Shown here in pieces: positions 25,232 through 33,811 of a stretch of 64,000 nucleotides of DNA. The first letter of the stretch is position 1. The number at the start of each line of letters is the position of its first letter. The translations under genes were made by a program, and so were the position numbers. Under the pieces are notes generated by a model. The model worked only from the letters and a program-made list of their open reading frames with translations, was not told the origin of the DNA and searched no databases. Source of the stretch: Spirochaetota bacterium (GTDB taxonomy: Bacteria; Spirochaetota; UBA4802; UBA5550); NCBI GenBank assembly GCA_016933025.1, contig JAFGBT010000028.1:62001-126000 (forward strand). The letters run 5' to 3'.

Positions 25232-25681
25232 TTATTTTTCCTTGTCATTCAGATAACCCGCAAGCGCCTCAAGGCCCAGAACGTATGAATTGATCCCGAA
25301 CCCCGATATCTGACCGATGCACACCGGCGCGATGTAGGAGACCCTCCTGAATTCCTCGCGCGCGTGGATGTTGGAAAGATGTACCTCGACGGAGGGCACC
25401 TTTACGGCGGCTATGGCGTCCCGTATGGCAATTGAGGTATGGGTAAGAGCCGCCGGATTGATCACGATCCCGGCGGCATCGGCGTTCTTCTGTATGAAGT
25501 TGATAATCTCGCCCTCAAGATTTGATTGGAAAAAATCGATGTCGATCTCATGATCCCGCGCATATGCCCGCAGCAGGCCTTCGGCGTCGTCCAGGGTCCT
25601 TGCGCCGTATATATCCGGCTCCCGGGTGCCAACCAGGTTGAGATTCGGGCCGTTTACCACCAGTACTCTTTTTTTCGCCAT
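25232..25681 (-). CDS. aroQ: 3-dehydroquinate dehydratase, type II
   Basis: 149 residues, normal for the family. The N-terminal VVNGPNLNLVGTREPDIYG motif, the loop with DFFQSNLEGEIINFI, NPAALTHTSIAIRDAI and the catalytic His in VEVHLSNIHAREEFR are all present. It is the third enzyme of the shikimate pathway; aroE for the next step lies at 52316-53185. A GGGGAG precedes the ATG. It is the last gene of the minus-strand group argS-cinA-TPR-aroQ (gaps 15, 34 and 33 bases). Confidence 0.96.
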   Translation of the reverse strand: MAKKRVLVVNGPNLNLVGTREPDIYGARTLDDAEGLLRAYARDHEIDIDFFQSNLEGEIINFIQKNADAAGIVINPAALTHTSIAIRDAIAAVKVPSVEVHLSNIHAREEFRRVSYIAPVCIGQISGFGINSYVLGLEALAGYLNDKEK

Positions 25682-25714
25682 AGCTCCCCTCCCCCCTGCC
25701 GTGCTCCGGCCACC

Positions 25715-28555
25715 TTATTTTTCCCCGTATCCGAATTCTTCATACAGATTGTACGCCTGAAGGTATACCAGACCCCTCTGGGACGACGAGAGTATCTGAT
25801 TCAGGAACTCCTTCGCTTTTTCGTCATTATTCATTTCTCGATAGATGAGGGCAAGGTGGAGCCGGGCCTTCATCTTAAGCGACTCGTTCGCGTCCGGCAT
25901 TTCAATAAGTCTGTTAAAAACGGCAACCGCCCCGGCCGCGTTCCGAGCAACAAGAAACATGTGCAGTCCTATATGATAGAGCGATTCATCGAAATAGCTG
26001 TTCACGCTGGCGGTTAGCGCATAAAAATGCCCGTACGCTCTATAATAATTTCCGGTCTCGAAATATATCTTGCCCGACAGATAATTGATCAGGTTCTCGT
26101 TGCCCGGGTACTTGCCAAGGAATTTAGCATACCGGTCGAACTGCTGTAAATCCTTTTTTTCGTAATAGTGCTCAAGCATTCTGCGCATGACCGGCCCGCC
26201 GTACTCGCTCGAAAGAAGCTCGGACAGGTTCTCTTCGGCGTATGCAACCGCCTTGTCAGGCATGTTCATATCAAAATAGCACCGTGTCAGAAGGGAGGCC
26301 TTTCTCTGCTGAGCATCCCTATCGTCCTTTGACGCGACCTCCGAAAGGAGATTGACCGCCTCCTGGTATTCCCCGTTCAGCATATTCGCCTCGCCTAACG
26401 AGAGCATTGCACGTTCAACAAAACGCGTCCCGGGGCATTCGTTTATGATTTTCCGGAAATACAGCTCGGACTCGTCGCGCTTGTCGTTTCTGAATAAATA
26501 ATCACCGATGATGTAGAGCGATTCCGAATAGACCTCCTTGTCGGACTCCAGAAAATCATTCGCTTCCATTGCGGAGCGGTAGTCACCCACGTGCAGGGCG
26601 CTCCGAATGTACATCAGCACATCCTCTTTAGGATAATCACCGATACTCGCGATATCGAGCGTCATGTAGACTTCATCCAGATTGTTCAGGCGATAGTATG
26701 ACCTCGCCTGGACCAGGGGGATTTCCTTCCACTGCAATTCGTTCATCGGCGGGAAATCACCCATCCCGATCATTGAGATCACATCGTCATATCGTTTCAG
26801 CTCATAGAGCGAAAGCAGCTTCTTATAATAGGCATTTCCGCGGTTCCTGGTAAAGGGGCTGCTCAGATAGTTATTGAAATACTCCAGCGCATAGACATAC
26901 TGCTTTCGGTTAAAATTATCGCTCCCCAGGGTGTAGCGAAGTTCGGCTGCGGTCTCCGTGCCGGGGAACCTGTTCAGGATTAGATTAATAAATCGCCGCG
27001 CGTCCCTGCCGTTTTTCATCAGCGCCATCGCATGCTTGTAAAGCGCCACCTCCACGTCCTTGCGGACGATGAAATCACGCGAAAGAACGTCAGCGACCTT
27101 CCCTGCGCTATCCAGGTCCCCCTTCCCAAGATATATTTCAATGAGGAGAAGATTGGCTTCGTAGGCCTGCTCCACCCTTTTCTGCTTGAGGTATTCCCCC
27201 AGCAGTTCGATTGCTTTGTCCGGATCTCCTCTCTTGTAGCTGATCAGCGCAAGGTAATAATTCGATTCGGTATTGTATTTCGAGAATGGATTGTCCTTCC
27301 TTATGCTCTCGAAAATATCTACCGCCCTGGAAATTTCCCCCATTTCGAGGTAGGCCTTGGCGCGAAGGAATTGCATCTCGTCCCGGCGTTCGTCAAAGGG
27401 ATTTTCCTTCAGATACAGGTTGAACACCTCGACCGCCCGTTCATATGACCCGGCCCGCAGGCAGGTTGTGCCCAGCAGCACAAGCATCTCCTTGCGCTGC
27501 TCCGGCCCGGCAGTCTTGAGTGACTCTTCAAGGTATTGCAGCGCCTTCTCAGGGCTCCGGTCGATGTAAAACCGACCGAGCGCCAGCGAGGCGCGGGACC
27601 TCAATGATTCAGTCGGAGCGCCGGTCCGCACCTCCTCTAACATGGCAAGCCCCTGCTCCTGGTCGGGGCCCTGAATTAATATGCTCCCGAGCTCGTACCG
27701 TGCGTCGGAATACCAGCGTGAATCTTTCCCCGTCGCCAGATACGCCTCAAGCAGCGCCCGTGCCTGCGAATTCTGACCGAGCCTGCTGTAGGAACACGCC
27801 TTGAAATACTGGACGTCAGCATAGGCCTCTTCCCTTATTATCGCCGGCGGGATCGCGCTGAATACCTGCAGGGCGCGGACATGCTGCCCTTTCCTCTGGT
27901 AGATCCTGCCGAGGGTCCTGCCCGCACTGGAAACGGTCCGGATGCTGTACGGCGCGGCAGTCAGGGGTGCAAGTTTTCGCTCGGCTTCGTCGTACTTTCC
28001 GCTTCTGAAGAGGGCATTCCCGATCCGGTACTGCCGGAGGCCGTTTTTCTGGAAATCGGAACTCGCGGAAATGGCCGCCTCCCACTCCAACACCGCCTCG
28101 TCATACCGTTTCTGCGAGAAGTACATGTCGGCTATCCGGTCATACGCCGCCGGGACAAGTTCGCCTCCCGGCATCCTCGTGATGTATCGCTTTAATTCCT
28201 CTATGGAATTCGGATAATCGGAAAGCTTGTAATAGCACTCGCCCATCCAGTATCGCGCCTCAGTCGCCAGGGGGTCGGTCTTGCATTTGTTCAGAAAACT
28301 CTTGAATTCAAAAAGAGCGGCGTCATATCTCCCCTTGTTGAATATCGAGAGTGCGAGATGGAACCAGGCGCGGTCAATGTATTCATCGCTGCCCGAGTCG
28401 ACAACCTTCCGCAATAATAACTCGGCTGAGCCAAAATTGCCCGTCCGGAAGGCCTCCATGCCCTGCTCGAAATCCATCCTGTCGTCTCCCGCACGTGCTG
28501 CCGACGCGGCGATACAGAGAATAAAGATGATTGTGTATAACCTTGTGCCAGTCAC
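25715..28555 (-). CDS. Large periplasmic TPR-repeat protein
   Basis: 946 residues starting with GTG. A signal peptide (MTGTRLYTIIFILCIAASAARA-GDD) is followed by TPR/Sel1-like helical repeats along almost the whole length, for example FEQGMEAFRTGNFGSAELLLRK, YKLSDYPNSIEELKRY and YYNKGDPDKAI-like units with the W-LG-Y-A-F-A-P pattern. It resembles the outer-membrane-associated TPR scaffold proteins of spirochaetes and of BamD/YbgF-type tetratricopeptides. Probably a periplasmic interaction scaffold; partners unknown. It lies between cinA and aroQ in a likely operon. Confidence 0.78.
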   Translation of the reverse strand: MTGTRLYTIIFILCIAASAARAGDDRMDFEQGMEAFRTGNFGSAELLLRKVVDSGSDEYIDRAWFHLALSIFNKGRYDAALFEFKSFLNKCKTDPLATEARYWMGECYYKLSDYPNSIEELKRYITRMPGGELVPAAYDRIADMYFSQKRYDEAVLEWEAAISASSDFQKNGLRQYRIGNALFRSGKYDEAERKLAPLTAAPYSIRTVSSAGRTLGRIYQRKGQHVRALQVFSAIPPAIIREEAYADVQYFKACSYSRLGQNSQARALLEAYLATGKDSRWYSDARYELGSILIQGPDQEQGLAMLEEVRTGAPTESLRSRASLALGRFYIDRSPEKALQYLEESLKTAGPEQRKEMLVLLGTTCLRAGSYERAVEVFNLYLKENPFDERRDEMQFLRAKAYLEMGEISRAVDIFESIRKDNPFSKYNTESNYYLALISYKRGDPDKAIELLGEYLKQKRVEQAYEANLLLIEIYLGKGDLDSAGKVADVLSRDFIVRKDVEVALYKHAMALMKNGRDARRFINLILNRFPGTETAAELRYTLGSDNFNRKQYVYALEYFNNYLSSPFTRNRGNAYYKKLLSLYELKRYDDVISMIGMGDFPPMNELQWKEIPLVQARSYYRLNNLDEVYMTLDIASIGDYPKEDVLMYIRSALHVGDYRSAMEANDFLESDKEVYSESLYIIGDYLFRNDKRDESELYFRKIINECPGTRFVERAMLSLGEANMLNGEYQEAVNLLSEVASKDDRDAQQRKASLLTRCYFDMNMPDKAVAYAEENLSELLSSEYGGPVMRRMLEHYYEKKDLQQFDRYAKFLGKYPGNENLINYLSGKIYFETGNYYRAYGHFYALTASVNSYFDESLYHIGLHMFLVARNAAGAVAVFNRLIEMPDANESLKMKARLHLALIYREMNNDEKAKEFLNQILSSSQRGLVYLQAYNLYEEFGYGEK

Positions 28556-28589
28556 CAGTGACGCCCCTACTCTTCAGACAATGTTCCTC

Positions 28590-29822
28590 TCATTTTAGTT
28601 CCCGCAAATAGGCCCTGAGATACTCAATTGCGGCAAGGGAGGCAAACGCCCGCACCCGTTCCCTGTCGCCGCTTATACGCCTGGAAAAAGTCCGCACGCC
28701 GGACAAATCCGCCAGCCCGAACCAGACCGTACCGACCGGCTTTTCATCCGTTCCGCCCCCGGGGCCCGCGATTCCCGTAGTGGATACGCCGATATCCGAA
28801 CCGAGCGCGGTCCTAATGCCTGCCGCCATCTCAGATGCGACCTCTTCTGAGACAGCGCCGGCCATCGAGAGGCTCTCTTCCGAAACATTGAGGTGGCTCA
28901 CCTTCACCCTGTTGCTGTAAGCCACCACCCCGCCGACGAAGACATCCGACGAGCCCGGCACGTCGGTAAGGCGCTTTGATATCATTCCGCCGGTGCAAGA
29001 CTCGGCAAACGACACGGTCATCCTCCTGCTCCTGAGAAGGTGCATCACCTCGTCCTCGGGCCGCTCGTAAGGGTGTTCGAGGAACCTGCCGCCGAAAGCG
29101 CGCCTCGCGCCTGACACTATTCCATCCGGGTCAGCAAGGTCGACCTTCTTCCCCGCGATGGTCACGGTGGCAATCCCTTCCCCGGCCGTAATGCCCCAGT
29201 CAACAGTTTCAAGCGGGACACCCATTGTTACTATCGTTTCATTGATCTCAGATTCCTTCATTCCCACGACCCTGAAGACTGCGCTTTTCCGGAGGGGGAT
29301 GCCGCACTCGTCCCTGAGAAAGGGGAGCACGCTCAGGTCCATCATCTCCCTCATTTCCCGGGGCACCCCGGGCATGGCGATGATTATCCTGCCGCCGGCC
29401 CTCATGATGAATCCGGGGGCCAGGCCATTCGTGTTCGGTAATACCCGCGCGCCGGCCGGGACCTCGGCAATTTTAAGGTCCCTGTCGGACATTATCATCC
29501 CCATGGCGTCAAAAAAAGCCTGCATGCGTTCCCTGGAAGCACCGTCAACCACCACCTGAAAGCCGAAAATCTTCCCGAGCGCCGCTATGGTATTATCGTC
29601 GTCGGTCGGCCCCAGCCCGCCGGTGACGATCAGTATATCAGAGATCTCCAGGGCATGGCGCATCGCCCCTTCCAGGTCTTCAATGTCATCGCCGACCGCC
29701 ATGTGCATCCTGACCCGCATCAGCAGGGGGAAGATTCTCCCGCTGATGAAGCGGCTGTTGGTATCCGCGGTCCTTCCGTACAGAAGCTCGCTCCCCGTTG
29801 ACAGAACCGTAACGGTCTTCAT
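28590..29822 (-). CDS. cinA: CinA: damage-inducible protein with PncC domain
   Basis: 410 residues with both standard domains: an N-terminal MoCF-like domain (VLSTGSELLYGRTADTNS, ILIVTGGLGPTDDDNTIAALG, MPGVPREMREMMD) and a C-terminal PncC-type NMN deamidase (SFAESCTGGMISKRLTDVPGSS, TTGIAGPGGGTDEKPVGTVW). The family salvages NMN/NADP metabolites and in some bacteria is linked to competence. Follows argS with a 15-base gap. Confidence 0.95.
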   Translation of the reverse strand: MKTVTVLSTGSELLYGRTADTNSRFISGRIFPLLMRVRMHMAVGDDIEDLEGAMRHALEISDILIVTGGLGPTDDDNTIAALGKIFGFQVVVDGASRERMQAFFDAMGMIMSDRDLKIAEVPAGARVLPNTNGLAPGFIMRAGGRIIIAMPGVPREMREMMDLSVLPFLRDECGIPLRKSAVFRVVGMKESEINETIVTMGVPLETVDWGITAGEGIATVTIAGKKVDLADPDGIVSGARRAFGGRFLEHPYERPEDEVMHLLRSRRMTVSFAESCTGGMISKRLTDVPGSSDVFVGGVVAYSNRVKVSHLNVSEESLSMAGAVSEEVASEMAAGIRTALGSDIGVSTTGIAGPGGGTDEKPVGTVWFGLADLSGVRTFSRRISGDRERVRAFASLAAIEYLRAYLRELK

Positions 29823-29837
29823 TGCGTCGCGCTCCGG

Positions 29838-31508
29838 TCACATCTGCTCCGGGGCGGAAACGCCCAGGAGCCTGAGCCCGTTTGACATGACGACGCGTGT
29901 CGCGTCCGAAAGCGCCAGGTAGGCGACGGTCCTCTCGTGGTCTTCGGTTATAATACGGTGTTCGGTGTAAAATTTATGGAACGCCTGCGCGACTTTCATG
30001 AGGAAGGTAGTTATCCGGTGCGGTTCAAATGTGTTAGCCGCATCGGCCACCTCCTCCGGGAACCTGGCCAGGTGCTTCATGAGAACGAGCGACTCTTCAT
30101 TATCGAGGTGCTCCCGGAACGCCCGTTCCTGATCGTAGGCGACCCCGCGCTTCTCCGCCTCGCGGAACAACGAGCAGATCCTGGCATGGGCGTACTGCAG
30201 GTAAAACACCGGGTTTTCCGAACTCTCCTTCTTTGCCAGTGTGAGATCGAAATCCAGGTGGCTCTCCAGGGATCGCATGACGAAGAAATACCGCGCCACG
30301 TCCGTCCCGATCTCTTCGAGCAGGTCCCGCATCGTGGAAAATTGACCTAACCGCTTCGACATTTTAACGGTCTCTCCCTCCATCATCAGGTTTACCTGCT
30401 GGGCTATCAGTATCTTCAGGTTTTTTTCATCGAAGCCGATTGCCTTCATCGCGCCCGCCAGCCGCGTGATATGTCCGTGGTGGTCGGGCCCCCATATGTC
30501 GACAATCAGGTCGTATCCCCTGTCTATCTTGTCCTGGTGATAGGCGATATCGGCGAGAAAGTAGGTCGGCCGTCCGTCGTCACGCATCAGCACCCGGTCT
30601 TTGTCATCGTTGAAATCGGTTGATCTAAAAAACACTTTCCCTTCAGAGGTATAGACGCTGTTGGAGGACTTCATGCGGTCGAGCATCCCCGTGACCGCCC
30701 CCTTCTCGTGAAGTGTTTTTTCGCTGAACCAGGTCTTAAACGAGACGTTGAAGCCTTCCAGGTCCTTCTTCTGGCCTGCCACGTTGTATTCCACGGCCTT
30801 TTTCGCGACAAACTCGACCAGCGTTTCCTCGCCTCCAATCCGGCTCATCTCTCCGGCCTCGTGTTCGGCTATATGCGCCGCGATCTCCCTAACGTACTCG
30901 CCATGGTATCCCTCCTCGGGAAATTCGCATTTCTCTCCTCTGAGCTCCCGGATGCGCGCCAGCACTGACTTCCCGAGGAGAAGCACCTGGTTGCCGTAGT
31001 CGTTAACATAAAATTCCCTGTCAACGATGTCACCGGCAAACTCAAGCATGTTGGCTATGGTATCGCCCACGGCGGCGGCGCGTGCCGATACGATGTTCAG
31101 AGGACCGGTGGGATTCGCGGATACAAACTCGAGATTGATTTTCCTCGGCCATTCCCGCGACGCCCTCCCGTACGACTCCCTCTCGCGGATGACACGAATC
31201 AGGTTTTCGAAAAGAAATTCGCGGGAAATGAATATGTTAATGAAACCGGGCTTAACTACATCCACGCTGGCGATTTTTCTGTCCGCCTCCATGTATTTCG
31301 CAAGCACGCCCCCTATCTCCATTGGCGACTTCCGGAGTATTTTTGCCGACTCAAGGGCGAACGGGACCGCGTAGTCCCCGAATTTCTGTTCCCGCGGGTA
31401 TTCGACCTTCCGCTCGACCGTCTCACAGGGATCGGCAAGCAGACCGTCACCGACCGCGGATTCAATCGCACGTGATACTATCAGGGATATTTCGCTTTTC
31501 AGATTCAA
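29838..31508 (-). CDS. argS: Arginyl-tRNA synthetase
   Basis: 556 residues, TTG start with AGGA about six bases upstream. N-terminal Add1 domain, then the class I core. The sequence at the HIGH motif is NPTGPLNIVSARAAAVGD, so the usual HxGH is replaced by NIVS, while the surrounding NPTGPL, the EFYVNDYGNQ strand, the KMSKS-equivalent VKMSKRLGQF and the C-terminal anticodon-binding (DALR) domain ending LRLLGVSAPEQM are intact. The gene should charge tRNA-Arg. First gene of the argS-cinA-TPR-aroQ group; a promoter candidate lies upstream. Confidence 0.93.
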   Translation of the reverse strand: MNLKSEISLIVSRAIESAVGDGLLADPCETVERKVEYPREQKFGDYAVPFALESAKILRKSPMEIGGVLAKYMEADRKIASVDVVKPGFINIFISREFLFENLIRVIRERESYGRASREWPRKINLEFVSANPTGPLNIVSARAAAVGDTIANMLEFAGDIVDREFYVNDYGNQVLLLGKSVLARIRELRGEKCEFPEEGYHGEYVREIAAHIAEHEAGEMSRIGGEETLVEFVAKKAVEYNVAGQKKDLEGFNVSFKTWFSEKTLHEKGAVTGMLDRMKSSNSVYTSEGKVFFRSTDFNDDKDRVLMRDDGRPTYFLADIAYHQDKIDRGYDLIVDIWGPDHHGHITRLAGAMKAIGFDEKNLKILIAQQVNLMMEGETVKMSKRLGQFSTMRDLLEEIGTDVARYFFVMRSLESHLDFDLTLAKKESSENPVFYLQYAHARICSLFREAEKRGVAYDQERAFREHLDNEESLVLMKHLARFPEEVADAANTFEPHRITTFLMKVAQAFHKFYTEHRIITEDHERTVAYLALSDATRVVMSNGLRLLGVSAPEQM

Positions 31509-31554
31509 ACTGCTTCCTCGTTATGACGATTAATGTACGACGTCATTTAAGAAA

Positions 31555-31584
31555 TGTAAAGTGATAAGTAAAATATTTTGTCAA
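31555..31584 (-). promoter_or_regulatory. Candidate promoter for argS
   Basis: On the minus strand a perfect TTGACA (31584-31579) is followed after 18 bases by TTTACA (31560-31555), leaving about 40 bases to the TTG start of argS. The same 256-base gap is upstream of the divergent adenylate cyclase gene, for which no clear promoter is seen. Confidence 0.45.
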
Positions 31585-31764
31585 CAATTATTACCCGTCT
31601 CCGCTGACAGTTCACGAAGGCCGGGACCGCATTCCACGCCTGGAAATAAAAATTGACCGTCGGCAAATAAAACACTTGAAAATAATCTGTCGGCGGGCAA
31701 TTATATTCGACACAATCTGGACATTCCATCCGCACGGATAACGTTTGCCCCCGGCGAGGTATAT

Positions 31765-33783
31765 ATGGCACTCAAATTTGAAAAGAACCATCTCATGGGC
31801 CTCCTGATGACCATCGGCGTGTTCGTGGTGATGTCGCTGCTCTACCTGTTCACATCGATCTTCGACAGGATGGAATGGGGCGCCACCGACTTCATGTTCT
31901 TTCTGCGCGATCCCTCCGAAAAGTCGGAATTGATCAACCTCGCGCAGCAGAAAAAAGCTCTTAAAATGAAACTGAACACCCGGGCCCGAAACGATATCAT
32001 AATCATAGGCATCGACGAGACGACCATCAGGGACTTTTCCGACCACGGCATACAGTGGCCGTTCCCCTGGAAGATCCACGCGAAAGTTACCCGCCATGTC
32101 GGCACCGGCGCACCGAGCGCAATCCTCTTTGACATCATGTTCCTTGACCACAAGAAGGGCGAGGATGAGCTCGCGGAGGCCGTCCGAGACGCAAAAAATG
32201 TTTTCCTCGATTATCCCTTCGAGACCAAGTATGTATCAACGGATTACGAGGACCAGGAAGAGCGTCTCGCTATCCTGAGCCGCATGCGGTTCAGGGCCAA
32301 ACCGGAGGACCCGGGCCCGCAGCTGGTATACGCCCCGGTCCCTCCCACCCCTCTCCTGTCCAGATCTGCGAAGGGTATCGGTTTCGCGAACGTATTTCCC
32401 GGGGAAGATAACGTAAACCGCACCATGCCGCTCCTTATCCGATGGAACGGGTGGTACTATCCCAACATCGACCTCCTGGTGGTGATGAACTACTACGGCA
32501 TCGGCCCGGATGACATAGAAATCAATTGGGGGAGCTACATCAAGCTGAAGAACCTCCCGGTCGAAAAGATGGCAAAGCCCAACGATGAGCGGGAAATCCT
32601 CATTCCCATCGACGAACGCGGATTCATGGAAATCAATTTTGCGGGAGGCTTCGGCAGCTTCAACCACTTCCCTTACAGCCATTTCTGGAACGACGCCGAT
32701 ATGCTGAAGAGCGATCCTCCCAATACCTCTCTGAAGGACAAAATCGTCCTCATCGCAGCCTATGCCGTGACCGGCATCGCGACTGATGAAAAACAGTCGC
32801 CCTATGGCGCGACCTTCGGCATCGAGCACCATGCCAACGCACTCAACACAATACTAAACCAGAGCTTTCTCCATAAGCTCACCGACATCCAGAATATCCT
32901 TATCATGCTGGCCATCGCCCTCCTCCTTGGGTTCGTGGTGCCCCGGATTTCGATCATATGGGCGCTGGTGTTTACGGGCGGGTTTACCCTCCTCTACATG
33001 GTGGGATCATATATTCTTTTTGACGCGTTCAGTTATATCACGGGCTTCGCCACGCCGCTATTCCAGATCGGTCTCACCTTCCTCTTCATTATCACCTACC
33101 GGGTCCTTACCGAGCAGAGGGAAAAGCGCTATATTCGGCAGACATTCTCCAAATTCGTCTCCAAATCGGTCGTCGATGAGCTTCTTAAGAGCCCGGAAAA
33201 ACTTCAACTCGGCGGAGAGAAAAAAATCCTCTCGGTACTGTTCTCCGACATCCGTGGTTTTACCACCCTGTCGGAGCGGATGACGCCTGAACAGCTCGTC
33301 GACCACCTCAACCACTACCTCCAGACAATGACCGACATCGTGATAAAGTACAACGGGACGCTTGACAAGTATGTTGGCGACGAGATCATGGCCTTCTGGG
33401 GCGCCCCCATTCCCCAGGACGACCACGCCATCCTCGCCTGCAAGGCCGCCGTTGAAATGATCGAACAGCTGGACCAGATGAACAATGCGTGGGTCCACCA
33501 GAAGAAGGAGCCGCTCGCGATCGGGATCGGCATCAACAGCGGCGCCATGATCGTGGGGAATGTCGGCTCCTCCTCGCGCATGGATTACACGCTGATGGGC
33601 GACAACGTCAACCTTGGAGCGCGTCTTGAAGGCACCAACAAGGTCTACAGCACGAACATCATTATCAGTGAAAACACCTACGAACTGGTCCGCGACCACG
33701 TCATCAGCCGGGAGCTTGACCTGATCAGGGTCAAGGGTAAAGAAAAGCCGGTAAAAATATATGAACTGATCGACATGAAATAG
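31765..33783 (+). CDS. CHASE2-domain adenylate cyclase
   Basis: 672 residues: one N-terminal transmembrane helix, a large periplasmic CHASE2 sensor (about residues 40-370), three closely spaced C-terminal helices (about 375-445) and a class III cyclase catalytic domain. Metal Asp residues are in FSDIRGFT and VGDEIMAFW; the adenine-contacting Lys is in LDKYVGD and Thr in DYTLMGD; transition-state Asn and Arg are in NVNLGARLE. This Lys/Thr pattern favours adenylate over guanylate cyclase. The product cAMP could act through the binding protein at 4993-5388. It is convergent with the AsmA-like gene. Confidence 0.9.
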   Translation: MALKFEKNHLMGLLMTIGVFVVMSLLYLFTSIFDRMEWGATDFMFFLRDPSEKSELINLAQQKKALKMKLNTRARNDIIIIGIDETTIRDFSDHGIQWPFPWKIHAKVTRHVGTGAPSAILFDIMFLDHKKGEDELAEAVRDAKNVFLDYPFETKYVSTDYEDQEERLAILSRMRFRAKPEDPGPQLVYAPVPPTPLLSRSAKGIGFANVFPGEDNVNRTMPLLIRWNGWYYPNIDLLVVMNYYGIGPDDIEINWGSYIKLKNLPVEKMAKPNDEREILIPIDERGFMEINFAGGFGSFNHFPYSHFWNDADMLKSDPPNTSLKDKIVLIAAYAVTGIATDEKQSPYGATFGIEHHANALNTILNQSFLHKLTDIQNILIMLAIALLLGFVVPRISIIWALVFTGGFTLLYMVGSYILFDAFSYITGFATPLFQIGLTFLFIITYRVLTEQREKRYIRQTFSKFVSKSVVDELLKSPEKLQLGGEKKILSVLFSDIRGFTTLSERMTPEQLVDHLNHYLQTMTDIVIKYNGTLDKYVGDEIMAFWGAPIPQDDHAILACKAAVEMIEQLDQMNNAWVHQKKEPLAIGIGINSGAMIVGNVGSSSRMDYTLMGDNVNLGARLEGTNKVYSTNIIISENTYELVRDHVISRELDLIRVKGKEKPVKIYELIDMK

Positions 33784-33811
33784 CCGCGGACCAGGGGTTA
33801 TCCGCCGTTTC

